From assembly GCF_000379845.1 (NCBI RefSeq), contig NZ_KB903810.1, positions 56,583 through 120,582 of the forward strand: a stretch of DNA of 64,000 nucleotides, in the 5' to 3' direction. This DNA comes from Moraxella boevrei DSM 14165. Its GTDB lineage: Bacteria > Pseudomonadota > Gammaproteobacteria > Pseudomonadales > Moraxellaceae. Positions 17,238-27,648 of the stretch are shown here, piece by piece (the stretch's first letter is position 1; the number at the start of each line of letters is the position of its first letter). The translations under genes and the position numbers were made by a program. The notes under the pieces were generated by a model. It was not told where the DNA came from. It saw nothing but the letters and a program-made list of their open reading frames with translations, and did no database searches.

Positions 17238-18869
17238 TTAAGCAGTTCCTTTTATAACCGCCAATAACTGATTGGTCGATGAATCAAATTTATCTGTAAA
17301 ATCAGTGGTTTGTAGCTCATCATACACACTATTTGCCATGACTTTGCCGACTTCCACACCCCACTGGTCAAAAGGATTAATCTGCCAAATCACACTCATG
17401 ACATATACTTTGTGCTCATATAGTGCAATCAGCGAACCCAAAGTTTTTGGCGATAAGCTATTTAACAACAACGTTGTAGACGGCTGATTACCACGGTATT
17501 GTTTAAAATGGCTAAATTCGTCTCGTTTATTTTTTAGTTCATCAGGCAAGGCTTGATTACCAAATGCCATCACTTGCGACTGCGCAAGACAGTTTGACAG
17601 CGATAATTTATGCTGATTGGCAAGCGATGAATTGTAAATTTGCGAGCCGTCATAACGATGAATTGGCGTAATAAAATCGCACGACACCCTTTGCGTGCCT
17701 TGATGTAACAGTTGATAAAAAGCGTGCTGAGCATTCGAGCCTATATCTCCCCACAAAATCGGACAGGTATTATAATCGACCGCCACACCCTTACGAGTGA
17801 CTGATTTGCCGTTGGATTCCATTTCTAATTGCGTCAGATAGTTGGGGAAAAAACTAAGTCGTCCATCATAAGGCAAAACGGAATGGGCATTGATGTTTAA
17901 AAATGTTGCATTCCACACGCCAATCAAGCCCAAAAGTACAGGCAAATTATGCGCAAAATCAGCGGTGGCAAAATGCTTATCCATGATATTTGCCCCCGCG
18001 AGCAATTCATAGAAATTATCCACACCAACTTTAATGGCAATGGCAAGCCCAATCACCGACCACATGGAAAACCGTCCACCAACCCAATCCCAAAGTAGCA
18101 GTTGATTATCTGTATGAATGCCCCACTCACTCATCTTATCAGGACGCGTAGAAATGCCAATAAAATGACGACGTAAAATCGTGGTGCGGTTATCATGGGC
18201 AGTGAGCAGCCAGTGCAAGGCAGTTTTAGCATTAGATAGTGTATCAATCGTACCAAATGATTTTGAAGAAATAATAAATAATGTGGTTTGTGGATTTAAA
18301 ACTTTCAAAAGAACATCTAACTGAGTGCCATCCATGTTGGAGACAAAATGCACGCTGATGTCGGTGTCCGCCCATTCGGATAGAGCGGTGGTCGCCATTA
18401 AAGGTCCAAGGTCAGACCCTCCCACGCCGATATTTACCACATCCGTGATTGCCTTGCCTGAGTAGCCACGCCATATTTTTTGACGAATACGATTAACCAA
18501 AATCTCCGCTTTTGCTAGACTGTCATGCACATCTTGATTGACATCGATACCATTTATCATAAGGCTTTCACCTTTTGGAGCTCGTAAAGCAGTGTGTAGG
18601 GCTTCACGGTTTTCGGTATCGTTGACTTTTTTTCCTATTAATAAGTCATTGATTTTTTTGGATAAATCAAATTCGTTGGCAAGCGTTAATAAATTATCTA
18701 AAACCGTCTTGTCAATCGCTTGCTTACTAAAATCTATGTAAATGTCGCAAGCACTGGCGGTAAAATTCTTGCCACGTTCGCTATCAGTAGCAAAAAACGT
18801 ATTTAAATCAAGGTCGTTTTTGGCAAGAGATTGTAAGGCTTGCCAAGTGACAGGCATTGTTTGGCTCAT
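17238..18869 (-). CDS. pgi: Glucose-6-phosphate isomerase
   Basis: A 543-residue phosphoglucose isomerase, interconverting glucose 6-phosphate and fructose 6-phosphate. Family signatures are present: VNIGVGGSDLGPLMATTAL (about 153-171), the second sugar-binding block SKSFGTIDTLSNAKTAL, and the C-terminal NPFDQWGVEVGKVMA that carries the conserved Gly-Val-Glu-x-Gly-Lys. Length is normal. It sits between galU and the ugd-like gene in a sugar-nucleotide operon, as in Acinetobacter capsule loci, so it probably supplies hexose phosphates for polysaccharide precursors. Confidence 0.95.
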   Translation of the reverse strand: MSQTMPVTWQALQSLAKNDLDLNTFFATDSERGKNFTASACDIYIDFSKQAIDKTVLDNLLTLANEFDLSKKINDLLIGKKVNDTENREALHTALRAPKGESLMINGIDVNQDVHDSLAKAEILVNRIRQKIWRGYSGKAITDVVNIGVGGSDLGPLMATTALSEWADTDISVHFVSNMDGTQLDVLLKVLNPQTTLFIISSKSFGTIDTLSNAKTALHWLLTAHDNRTTILRRHFIGISTRPDKMSEWGIHTDNQLLLWDWVGGRFSMWSVIGLAIAIKVGVDNFYELLAGANIMDKHFATADFAHNLPVLLGLIGVWNATFLNINAHSVLPYDGRLSFFPNYLTQLEMESNGKSVTRKGVAVDYNTCPILWGDIGSNAQHAFYQLLHQGTQRVSCDFITPIHRYDGSQIYNSSLANQHKLSLSNCLAQSQVMAFGNQALPDELKNKRDEFSHFKQYRGNQPSTTLLLNSLSPKTLGSLIALYEHKVYVMSVIWQINPFDQWGVEVGKVMANSVYDELQTTDFTDKFDSSTNQLLAVIKGTA

Positions 18870-18904
18870 GATTTTTCCTTAGAAAGTCTTTTAAAATCAA
18901 TATA

Positions 18905-19762
18905 TTAACCTAACTGCTTACTAGCAAAATACACAAATGCCTGCATATAGCTTGTCATATCGCCTGCATCAAAGCTGTCGCCCACCATAGTGACCACATC
19001 CATTCCCTGCTCACCGATGAGTGCGTCAATGGCATCAGTGAGCTGAATTTCACCGCCTACGCTTGGAGCAGTTTTGGCAAGATAATTAAAAATCTTAGCA
19101 TCAAACACATAACGCCCCACCACTGCCAAATTAGACGGTGCAACATCTGCCGATGGCTTTTCCACAAAGCCCTTAACATCAAACGATTGATTTTTATCAT
19201 TTTTTTCAATGGTTTGTTTGTTATCAAGGCGAGCAATACCGTATTTATGAATATCATTCTCGGCAACTGGGTCAACAAGAATTTGACTACGACCAGATTT
19301 ACTAAATTCATCTAGCATATACGTCAAATTATTCTCACCAAAACTTGGAAGAAATGGGTCAAGCACCACATCTGGCAGTAATACCGCAAAAGGATTGTCG
19401 CCAACGACTGATTGAGCCTGCAAAACCGCATGACCTAAACCAAGCGGTTTGCCTTGACGCACCGATGTGATTTTGACATCGTCAGGTAAGAAGTCCAAAC
19501 TATCAGCAAGCTCATTTTTGCCTTTATTGCGAAGCTGAATATCCAATTCGCCGTTAATGTCAAAATAATTTTCAATCGCTGATTTCTGGGCGTGATTGAC
19601 AAGCACGATGTGCTTAATCCCTGCTTTTATCGCCTCATCAATGACGTAATGAATACTTGGGCGATTACCAAGCGGTAATAGCTCTTTTGGCACGGCTTTT
19701 GAAAGTGGGAGCATACGAGTGCCAAAGCCTGCGGTGGGGATAATGGCGTGGGTTACTTTCAT
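18905..19762 (-). CDS. galU: UTP--glucose-1-phosphate uridylyltransferase
   Basis: A 285-residue GalU that forms UDP-glucose. The N-terminal AIIPTAGFGTRMLPLSKAVP followed by KELLPLGNRPSIHYVIDEA is the nucleotide-binding signature; FAVLLPDVVLDPF carries the metal-binding Asp, and GFVEKP is the sugar-phosphate loop. It begins 12 bases after the galactofuranosyltransferase-like gene and heads the galU-pgi-ugd-like-galE group; UDP-glucose is then the substrate for GalE and, through UDP-galactose, for Glf. Confidence 0.95.
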   Translation of the reverse strand: MKVTHAIIPTAGFGTRMLPLSKAVPKELLPLGNRPSIHYVIDEAIKAGIKHIVLVNHAQKSAIENYFDINGELDIQLRNKGKNELADSLDFLPDDVKITSVRQGKPLGLGHAVLQAQSVVGDNPFAVLLPDVVLDPFLPSFGENNLTYMLDEFSKSGRSQILVDPVAENDIHKYGIARLDNKQTIEKNDKNQSFDVKGFVEKPSADVAPSNLAVVGRYVFDAKIFNYLAKTAPSVGGEIQLTDAIDALIGEQGMDVVTMVGDSFDAGDMTSYMQAFVYFASKQLG

Positions 19763-19774
19763 AATATCTCCAAA

Positions 19775-20677
19775 TTATTGTTTTTGGTTTTTCACATAAC
19801 CAAGTAATCCAAAAATAAAGGCTTTTAACCAAACATAATAGTGCTGTATATTTTTTTGATAAATTAAATAAAACCAACTGTATCGCCAGAACTCCTTAAA
19901 AGCAACAGTTATTTTTTTGCGTAGCGTAAAATCTTCTCGCAATTTTAACATATAAAATCGATTTCTGGTGGAATAAAATAGCTTAAAGGTATTTTTGATA
20001 TGATGATAACGCTTACCTTTGATATAGTAATATTCGTCAACAGAACTTGGGTGATAGACAATTTGCTCGGTAAAGGTTGCAAATTTGAATCCTGCTCGTA
20101 CAATTCTTTGGCGAAACTCTTCTTCATCTCCACGAATAAAAAACTCAGGGCGTGGACCTTTCAACTTTAGTAAAACCTTTTTATCAAATAGCACGCCGTT
20201 GAATAATTTTAATTCATCAATCTTTTCATGTTTTTGAATACTATTAACATCGCTTGATTTTTGATTATCAACTAGGTATTCGTAAGCAGTTTTATCATGA
20301 TTGTGCGTATCCACGACTAAGGGTGCAACTACATCTAAATTATGATTAGTCTTAAAAGATAGCATTTTTTCAATAAAATCATTGTCTTTTGGATAAGCGT
20401 CATCATCAAAACTAAATATAAAATCACTATTTAAGTGAATGGCTTCTTTTAATCCTTTTGCAAAACCTCCCGCCCCACCTAAGTTGTTGTGTAGTTCAAC
20501 TAATTTTATAATTGGGTTATTGTAATTTTTAATCAGTTCACACGTGTTATCGGTGCTATGATTATCAATAATCACAATATAATTAGGCTGATAAGTTTGT
20601 GACAATAGACAGTCCAAAAGCCTTTGGATAAAAGCTTTTGAATTAAAGGTAACAATCACGACACTAACAATAGACAT
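19775..20677 (-). CDS. Family 2 glycosyltransferase, galactofuranosyltransferase-like
   Basis: A 300-residue GT-A glycosyltransferase. It opens with VSVVIVTFNSKAFIQRLLDC, has the NNLGGAGGFAKGLKEA segment (about 64-79) and the metal-binding DDD at 91-93, and later FFIRGDEEEFRQRIVRAGFK, the acceptor/catalytic-base region. The GGAGGF motif, the DDD triad and the RGDE block are shared with the Galf transferases of the GlfT type. With glf directly upstream, transfer of galactofuranose is a reasonable inference. No membrane span is evident, so it should be cytoplasmic or peripheral. Confidence 0.8.
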   Translation of the reverse strand: MSIVSVVIVTFNSKAFIQRLLDCLLSQTYQPNYIVIIDNHSTDNTCELIKNYNNPIIKLVELHNNLGGAGGFAKGLKEAIHLNSDFIFSFDDDAYPKDNDFIEKMLSFKTNHNLDVVAPLVVDTHNHDKTAYEYLVDNQKSSDVNSIQKHEKIDELKLFNGVLFDKKVLLKLKGPRPEFFIRGDEEEFRQRIVRAGFKFATFTEQIVYHPSSVDEYYYIKGKRYHHIKNTFKLFYSTRNRFYMLKLREDFTLRKKITVAFKEFWRYSWFYLIYQKNIQHYYVWLKAFIFGLLGYVKNQKQ

Positions 20678-20688
20678 AAGTATTCATG

Positions 20689-20717
20689 TTCAGTAAATTT
20701 ACTAGACATTTACTGAA
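20689..20717 (-). promoter_or_regulatory. Perfect 10-bp hairpin in the glf-glycosyltransferase gap
   Basis: TTCAGTAAAT at 20689-20698 pairs exactly with ATTTACTGAA at 20708-20717 across a 9-base loop, between the glf stop and the start of the next gene. No T-run follows on the minus strand, so it is more likely an mRNA processing or stability element than a terminator. Confidence 0.45.
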
Positions 20718-20732
20718 TATATTTAGCAAATA

Positions 20733-21923
<1,191 letters not shown>

Positions 21924-23216
21924 TTATTTCAGCAACGCTTCAATTTCTCTATGAGCATCATAGGTTCTATAAATCCTCTCAATACCATCAGAGTGGTTAA
22001 GCCCAAAATTGTATGAATTTATAATTAACCTATTTGAAAAGTTAAGGCAATCAATATAGTACTGCTCACAGGGATTTCCACAATCATAGTAAATATTATG
22101 GATAACATTTGTAATTTCACAATTATCAATGAAGGAATTGAGACTACAAATCTCACTATCTCTGTTATTAAAAGTGAAATCATTTAATACAGCTGGTCTT
22201 CTTGGCATATCGAACAATTCAACTAGTTTTCTACGATGTAATCTCTCAAGTGTTGTCTGAGGATTAAAAGTAAACGTATAGAAATTAATATTTTTATACT
22301 CACTAGCTAGCACTTCACTAAAATAAATTGAAGCAAATCCACCTGCTGACATACCACAAAATACAACCTTATGATAGTTTGTCACTATGCTCCGTAAGAC
22401 TGACAATACCCTTTTGGTCTTATCAATATACCAACCAACAATAGAGCCCTCCGAAATTCTACAAATATCCACGCCTTCCATTAATGGTATAGAAAAAAAC
22501 TCCCAATAACCAGTCTTGGAACCATCATACAAATGAGCGTTACCATTAAAAACTACAAATAAAGTTTTAGATATATTACTTAAAGTTAATTCAGTATTTA
22601 GCTCACTTAAAAAATATGAACCCTCATCACTTAAAAAATCCAGTGCATGATTTGTAGGATTAGCACCTAGAAGAAAATCGCCTTTAAAATGCCTGATATG
22701 CTTACCATCTAGTAACTTATAATTAAAAGTTGAACTCAACACGCCATCTTTTGTGTAAAAACTCAAACAACCATTAACAATACCCCAAGAGAATTCATTA
22801 TGATGAGTATAACCACCTACTAAACCATTTTGGCAGAGCCACAAGTTATCAGAAATAATATTACCATTTTTTCCCCTAAATCTCCAACGTGTATTTGAAA
22901 GGTATTCCCTAAGACTTTCATCACTACAATACGGTTCGTAGAATTTTTGACGAAATATTTTCATTTGAATAGGTATATCATATACAGTCCAAACACCAAA
23001 AAATGAACGATTCGATATATCAATCCAAGCCGTATTTTCACCTCTAGGATTGAAAAATTCTATTCTGCTTCCCAAGACACTATATTTGTAAAAGTCTAAA
23101 TTTAAATACCTTTCTATGTAACCATCCTCACCAAAAGAAAAGCTAGGACAAATTACCGCTCCATCCAAAAAACTGATAACATAGTTATCTTCATTTGTTA
23201 CAATTAGTTCACTCAT
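21924..23216 (-). CDS. Capsule-locus protein with alpha/beta-hydrolase-like C-terminal domain
   Basis: A 430-residue protein not recognised as a named family. The C-terminal half has a serine-hydrolase pattern: nucleophile elbow FCGMSAGGFAS with S290, a possible acid in YYDCGNPC (D378) and a histidine in GLNHSDG (H408). The N-terminal half (about 1-200) is beta-rich, with repeated aromatic segments such as GYTHHNEFSWGIVNGCLSFY followed by a KDGVLSSTF strand, resembling the adjuncts of capsular polysaccharide proteins. There is no signal peptide. It may acylate or deacylate a sugar intermediate. Base composition is more AT-rich than the flanking sugar-nucleotide genes. It lies 3 bases from the nucleotidyltransferase gene. 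Confidence 0.6.
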   Translation of the reverse strand: MSELIVTNEDNYVISFLDGAVICPSFSFGEDGYIERYLNLDFYKYSVLGSRIEFFNPRGENTAWIDISNRSFFGVWTVYDIPIQMKIFRQKFYEPYCSDESLREYLSNTRWRFRGKNGNIISDNLWLCQNGLVGGYTHHNEFSWGIVNGCLSFYTKDGVLSSTFNYKLLDGKHIRHFKGDFLLGANPTNHALDFLSDEGSYFLSELNTELTLSNISKTLFVVFNGNAHLYDGSKTGYWEFFSIPLMEGVDICRISEGSIVGWYIDKTKRVLSVLRSIVTNYHKVVFCGMSAGGFASIYFSEVLASEYKNINFYTFTFNPQTTLERLHRRKLVELFDMPRRPAVLNDFTFNNRDSEICSLNSFIDNCEITNVIHNIYYDCGNPCEQYYIDCLNFSNRLIINSYNFGLNHSDGIERIYRTYDAHREIEALLK

Positions 23217-23219
23217 AAA

Positions 23220-23939
23220 CTATCCTTTTAGACCATTTTTCATCAATAAGTCATACTCATCTGGCGTCCCGCAAAAATCAATCTGTAATAGCTCTATCAA
23301 ATCATAGCGAATGTCCGCACCTTGCTCCAACATCAAATTATACATTGGGGCGATATACAGCTCACCTTTGACATAGAGTTTTTCGGTTTTGGTTTTTTCA
23401 AACAATGATTTGAAATCACCCGCTCTTTTAAAATAATAAAGCCCATCGCTACACAAATCTGAAATACGCTCTTTTTCGGTCGTGCGAATCACTTTATCAT
23501 CTTCATCAATACTGACAAACGACCAATGATCCCCCTTGCCTTTAAAGACTTCTAAATAACCATCGCAGTCTTTGACAAAATCAGGCTTTTTAAAGTCGTG
23601 GCGGAATGTATCAATATTAAAAATATACAATTCCTCATCATCAGTCATCTTTTGAATGCCCAAATACACCGTCTCTGCTTGACCTTCGGTTTCACCATCT
23701 AGCACGCACAGCTCATAATTTTTAATGCCAAGATTTCGCATTTCACGCTCAACAAAGGCTTTGGTTTCATACACATCACGCAAAATAATGACAAACAAAT
23801 CTGTCTCAAAATACGCCTTGAATGATTCTAGCGAACGAGCGAAAACTGTCTTGCCACCCATATCTAACTGATATTTTGGCACATCATAACCCGCTTTAAA
23901 AAAACGGCTAGAAAGTCCTGCCATTGGAATAACAATCAT
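23220..23939 (-). CDS. Capsule-locus sugar-phosphate nucleotidyltransferase-like protein
   Basis: A 239-residue nucleotidyltransferase-fold protein. The N-terminus MIVIPMAGLSSRFFKAGYDV then PKYQLDMGGKTVFARSL is the nucleotide-binding signature of NTP transferases, and EELYIFNIDTFRHDF holds the metal-binding Asp. The substrate is unknown. The chosen ATG at 23939 follows TAAGGA; an in-frame start 9 codons upstream would overlap the previous gene. With the kinase fusion and HAD genes upstream it makes a three-gene nucleotide-activation module. Confidence 0.75.
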   Translation of the reverse strand: MIVIPMAGLSSRFFKAGYDVPKYQLDMGGKTVFARSLESFKAYFETDLFVIILRDVYETKAFVEREMRNLGIKNYELCVLDGETEGQAETVYLGIQKMTDDEELYIFNIDTFRHDFKKPDFVKDCDGYLEVFKGKGDHWSFVSIDEDDKVIRTTEKERISDLCSDGLYYFKRAGDFKSLFEKTKTEKLYVKGELYIAPMYNLMLEQGADIRYDLIELLQIDFCGTPDEYDLLMKNGLKG

Positions 23940-23962
23940 CTTTTTTTCCTTATTAATTTTTA

Positions 23963-25525
23963 TCACAACACAAAATCGTGATACAACCTAAATGCATTGG
24001 TTAGCATTGCCCTTTGACGGTCAGGTCTATCATCATGCAGCGGTAGCATTGACAAAAACAACAGTACAACCGCAGGCATCACTTCTTTTACAGTAATATT
24101 CTGAAAAAACACTGTATTTAAATAATTTTGCTGAATGAGTGTCAATCTGTCATCAATATCAAACTCTATTTTAAGATTGTCACCATTCTCAATTAAACGG
24201 TAACGCCCTGCGATAATAAAATCATACATACCAATCACGGAATGCGTTAATTTCGCCAAATCATAAGTTTGATTGCCAAGTATGGTCAGATTATCATCTT
24301 CATCAATACCTCGTGGATCAATTACTTTAATTCTTTGTCCGCGAGCATCAAATAGCATATTACTAAAACACAAATCACCGTGCATAATGGTTGCCACACA
24401 AGGCAAGTCGAGCGTTTTCCGAATACTATCATGAATCACATCATTGATAGAACCCAGTGATTTATTTTGATAAATAATTTGCTTATTTAAGTCCAAATTA
24501 TTATCTTCGGCATATTTAGCGATTCTGAATAAGGTTTTATCTTTATAAAGTCGGTCTGATGAACTTTTGATTTTATCAAAATTTTTTTCCAACATTAAAT
24601 CAGATTTTCTGGCTTCTTCAAAATAATTTTTCACCAAACCAAAAATATTCTTCCAAAAAATTGCTGGATTTCTACCGTGTACATACAGTTCATTTAATGG
24701 CAAAATTGGCATAAATTCCAAACAATAATAAGGCGTAACACCATCTTGCCCGATGCCATCATCGATCAGTTGCGGTGCAAATTTTTTCAAATTCGCTGGC
24801 AATGACTTAAACCAGTTAATCTCCGCCTGCATTTTTTTGTGATTGGTACTGCTTTTAGTTACCAGACCACGATTGATAAGTAAAGAATTAAAAGAACGCT
24901 GCGTAGTAATACTGGCTCGGGCATTAAAATAAGGGTTAATATGTCCACAGTCGTGCCATTCTTTGGTTTCGTATAACTCTACTGCATGTGTTTCGCGATA
25001 ATGGTTCACCGCTTTGACAAATTCGCCACGAGCGATCGCCAAAGACTTAACAAAATTTAGACGGTCAGCAAAACAGAAATACCCATTCCAGATAACCTCT
25101 TCACCTGTGGTAAGTTTTTCTTTATGCCAATTATAAGCTCGAGGAAATTTTGAAACTGTTACCACATTACACGTGCTAGGAATGTTACCAATCAAAGTGT
25201 CACCGTGCAATAAGCGCACCTGCTCCTCAAAACTATCCGTCTCGGTATTTAAAACATATAAGATTGCTTCGGCAAGCGTAAATTCGTCTGGCACATAACG
25301 AGTCTTAATGTTTAATTCCGAAAGCGTATTCGCCTCATTGATAGCAAGTTTGTAACTTTTTGGTAAGGATAAAACAATTTTTTCATTACCAAAAATTTCT
25401 CGCAACTTATCCACTTGCAATTCAATAATCTTTTTATTGCCAATCGGTAACATACAAGGCGGAATAACCCCAACTTCAGCCTGAAACTCTGGACTGACAT
25501 AAGCAGCGGAGTTAATTAGAATCAT
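23963..25525 (-). CDS. Bifunctional nucleotidyltransferase / APH-type kinase fusion, capsule locus
   Basis: A 520-residue fusion. Residues 1-about 210 read as a divergent nucleotidyltransferase (MLPIGNKKIIELQVDKLREI, the LLHGDT metal site near 110, and KEWHDCGHINPYF near 190). Residues about 230-520 are a choline/aminoglycoside-kinase-like domain with the catalytic loop MHGDLCFSNMLFD (H382, D384, N389) and the metal-binding VIDPRG (D403). Together they could phosphorylate a small alcohol and couple it to a nucleotide, analogous in logic to LicA/LicC choline activation, but the substrate is not predictable. The start codon overlaps the stop of the HAD gene (TAATG), so translation is coupled. 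Confidence 0.72.
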   Translation of the reverse strand: MILINSAAYVSPEFQAEVGVIPPCMLPIGNKKIIELQVDKLREIFGNEKIVLSLPKSYKLAINEANTLSELNIKTRYVPDEFTLAEAILYVLNTETDSFEEQVRLLHGDTLIGNIPSTCNVVTVSKFPRAYNWHKEKLTTGEEVIWNGYFCFADRLNFVKSLAIARGEFVKAVNHYRETHAVELYETKEWHDCGHINPYFNARASITTQRSFNSLLINRGLVTKSSTNHKKMQAEINWFKSLPANLKKFAPQLIDDGIGQDGVTPYYCLEFMPILPLNELYVHGRNPAIFWKNIFGLVKNYFEEARKSDLMLEKNFDKIKSSSDRLYKDKTLFRIAKYAEDNNLDLNKQIIYQNKSLGSINDVIHDSIRKTLDLPCVATIMHGDLCFSNMLFDARGQRIKVIDPRGIDEDDNLTILGNQTYDLAKLTHSVIGMYDFIIAGRYRLIENGDNLKIEFDIDDRLTLIQQNYLNTVFFQNITVKEVMPAVVLLFLSMLPLHDDRPDRQRAMLTNAFRLYHDFVL

Positions 25526-25893
25526 TATGACTCTCCTATTAACTTTTTAATCTCTTCATAGGATAGCTCAACTAGCTCATTAGGACGTATGGCTTTATCA
25601 TCAATATAAAAACCCTCCATACCACACCATGGTTTGCCTGTGTAGATTTCATCAAATGGAATATCATGCTTATTTAACCATTCAATAATAATTGGCAAAG
25701 TATTTTTATTAATTTCACCCACATTGCCTTTATAGGTTCTCATATTTCGGCTTGTGTTAATGACAATAGTAAAACCTAATTGTTTATATTCTTTTAATTT
25801 TTCTACCACTGGCATGATTGGCTCAGCATTTCGATAATCGCCGCCGGTGGTTTTTGACAGAGTGTCGTCTAGATCAAAAATTAAGCGCTTCAT
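25525..25893 (-). CDS. Small HAD-superfamily phosphatase-like protein, capsule locus
   Basis: A 122-residue HAD-fold protein with motif I FDLDDTLSKT (D7 and D9), motif II in INTSRNMRTYKGN and a motif IV-like FYIDDKAIRP near the C-terminus. The lack of a large cap domain and the size match the capsule-biosynthesis phosphatases that accompany nucleotidyltransferases in several surface polysaccharide loci. It probably removes a phosphate from a precursor of the adjacent kinase/nucleotidyltransferase pathway, or acts on the alternative phosphoester; this is inference. It is coupled to the next gene by a TAATG overlap. Confidence 0.75.
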   Translation of the reverse strand: MKRLIFDLDDTLSKTTGGDYRNAEPIMPVVEKLKEYKQLGFTIVINTSRNMRTYKGNVGEINKNTLPIIIEWLNKHDIPFDEIYTGKPWCGMEGFYIDDKAIRPNELVELSYEEIKKLIGES

Positions 25894-25905
25894 AAAACAA
25901 TATTC

Positions 25906-27648
25906 CTATTTTTTCTCGTTCGACGCATTAAATATTTCTTGCCAAAATTCATTTTGGGTAGCTACTTCACGATATTCAATCAAATCTTTTCTGATTCGTG
26001 CCATATTTTTCATTAAAAGACCATACGATTTTGCCATCTTAACTGATAACTGAGCAATTTTTTTGCGATCAAGTTTAGCGACTTCAATACGACCTGTTAG
26101 ATGGTCAAAAATATGCACCTCTTTTCGACCTGCAAAATCGTGAATATTTCTGTTAAATCCTGCTTGTGCTGTGCCAAAATTACCCTTAGTCAATCCAGCA
26201 ACATTTGCTAGAAATACATAGCGAGAATATTTTGATTTAGCATTCCTTTTGACTGGATAAAATCTGCCAAAACCAAGATTTTGCACCTGTTCTTTTTCTT
26301 TTTTAAGTAGGTTGGATGCCCATCGGTGAATAGACTCTGCATCTTCTTTGTAAGTTTGACGCAAAACATGATCTACTGCATATATATTTAAACGAGCGGC
26401 AGCGTAGTTATATTTTCTGATATTCTCCCAAAATTTTTTTAATACAAACCTATTAATTAATCCCGTCATTGGTTTTGGGGTAAGCAGTGCATTAATGATC
26501 ATGTTTCTAGGAAGATAATAATCCTCCATAATTTCTGAATATTTGTTGATAAATGGGTCATGCCATACACACACGCCATTTAAGCTGACAATTTCTTTTG
26601 AGCATCTAAGAGAAAATTCAACATCATCACCTCGTACAAAAATCGGCATTGGCAAACCATAATCCCGCAGAATTTTTGAACTAAATGCACAGAACCACCA
26701 GCCAGCCAAACCACGAATACTGTCATTTAAAGCATTTTCTAGAGCAACACCAAAATCTCTAGTATTCTGCGCATGCCCTTGATGATGAAAGCCATTGTTA
26801 TCAAGCACAGTATTTCTTTCATACTGAAGCCAACGCTCTTCGGATGACAACATAGAACCAGACAAGAATACATCTCTTCGTTCTGGAATAATCATTTCAA
26901 AAAAACGCACTGTTCTAAACAAAGACTCAAAAGGCAACTGAATATCGTCATCCATCAGTACAATATGTGATTTACTTTTTCTAAGTGCCATCGTAATTGC
27001 TCGAGTAAAGCCGCCCGCACCACCAAGATTGCGATTTTTCTCCACGTCGATTCTCTCAGGTGTTTCAAAACCCAATGGATCACCATTATTAGAAACAAAA
27101 AATTCAACATCTAAATTATGCTTCTTTATCAGAGGCACTAATTTTTCAAAATTTTTCTTCAAGTAAGGCTGACGATTAAAAGTACATATACAAGCTCCCA
27201 ACGATACTTTTTGTTGAGCAGAGTCTTTTGTGCCGAAACCACAATGGATGATTTCCACGGGCTTATTCAATGCTTGCACTCGCAGGTAAAGAATATCAAA
27301 TTTTTCATGGTCAGGGATGTCCAACGCCGCTTCCTGTTTGCTCTTGACACTAGCACTAACCAAGACCTGTTCAGGAAAATAATGCCCTCTATCCATAATA
27401 CCGACCACATCAACCTGAACATCTCCCACAGTTGATATGCTTAAAAAAATATTTTGAAGCCGTGCGTAAAGACGCCACTTTTTCAGTGAGAAAAAGTTAT
27501 GATAGGTATTAAAATCAACTTTTTCATAAGCATATAGAACAAGATGACCATCAATCAGACGCATTTTATCAGACCCCCTGATATAAGCCTCTCGATCATT
27601 TTCATAAATTGATGTTTCTGGATATACAATATTTTGTAAAATTTTCAT
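25906..27648 (-). CDS. Galactofuranosyltransferase GlfT2-like glycosyltransferase
   Basis: A 580-residue protein with the GlfT2 layout: an N-terminal beta-rich domain (about 1-145), a GT-A domain starting at SLGACICTFNRQPYLKKNFE, the NRNLGGAGGFTRAI segment (about 206-218), the metal-binding DDD at 233-235, and FVRGDDVEFSLRC followed by VCVWHDPF, which in GlfT2 carries the catalytic base and metal-binding His. The C-terminal third is helical and basic. GlfT2 builds galactan by transferring Galf from UDP-Galf. This gene plus the 300-residue paralogue-like transferase and glf indicate a galactofuranose-containing product. The start overlaps the previous stop by ATGA. Confidence 0.85.
   Translation of the reverse strand: MKILQNIVYPETSIYENDREAYIRGSDKMRLIDGHLVLYAYEKVDFNTYHNFFSLKKWRLYARLQNIFLSISTVGDVQVDVVGIMDRGHYFPEQVLVSASVKSKQEAALDIPDHEKFDILYLRVQALNKPVEIIHCGFGTKDSAQQKVSLGACICTFNRQPYLKKNFEKLVPLIKKHNLDVEFFVSNNGDPLGFETPERIDVEKNRNLGGAGGFTRAITMALRKSKSHIVLMDDDIQLPFESLFRTVRFFEMIIPERRDVFLSGSMLSSEERWLQYERNTVLDNNGFHHQGHAQNTRDFGVALENALNDSIRGLAGWWFCAFSSKILRDYGLPMPIFVRGDDVEFSLRCSKEIVSLNGVCVWHDPFINKYSEIMEDYYLPRNMIINALLTPKPMTGLINRFVLKKFWENIRKYNYAAARLNIYAVDHVLRQTYKEDAESIHRWASNLLKKEKEQVQNLGFGRFYPVKRNAKSKYSRYVFLANVAGLTKGNFGTAQAGFNRNIHDFAGRKEVHIFDHLTGRIEVAKLDRKKIAQLSVKMAKSYGLLMKNMARIRKDLIEYREVATQNEFWQEIFNASNEKK

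Noticed and set aside
23220..25893. Methyl-phosphoramidate capsule modification as in Campylobacter
   Set aside because: That pathway needs a glutamine kinase, a specific cytidylyltransferase and an amidotransferase; only nucleotidyltransferase, APH-like kinase and HAD domains are visible.
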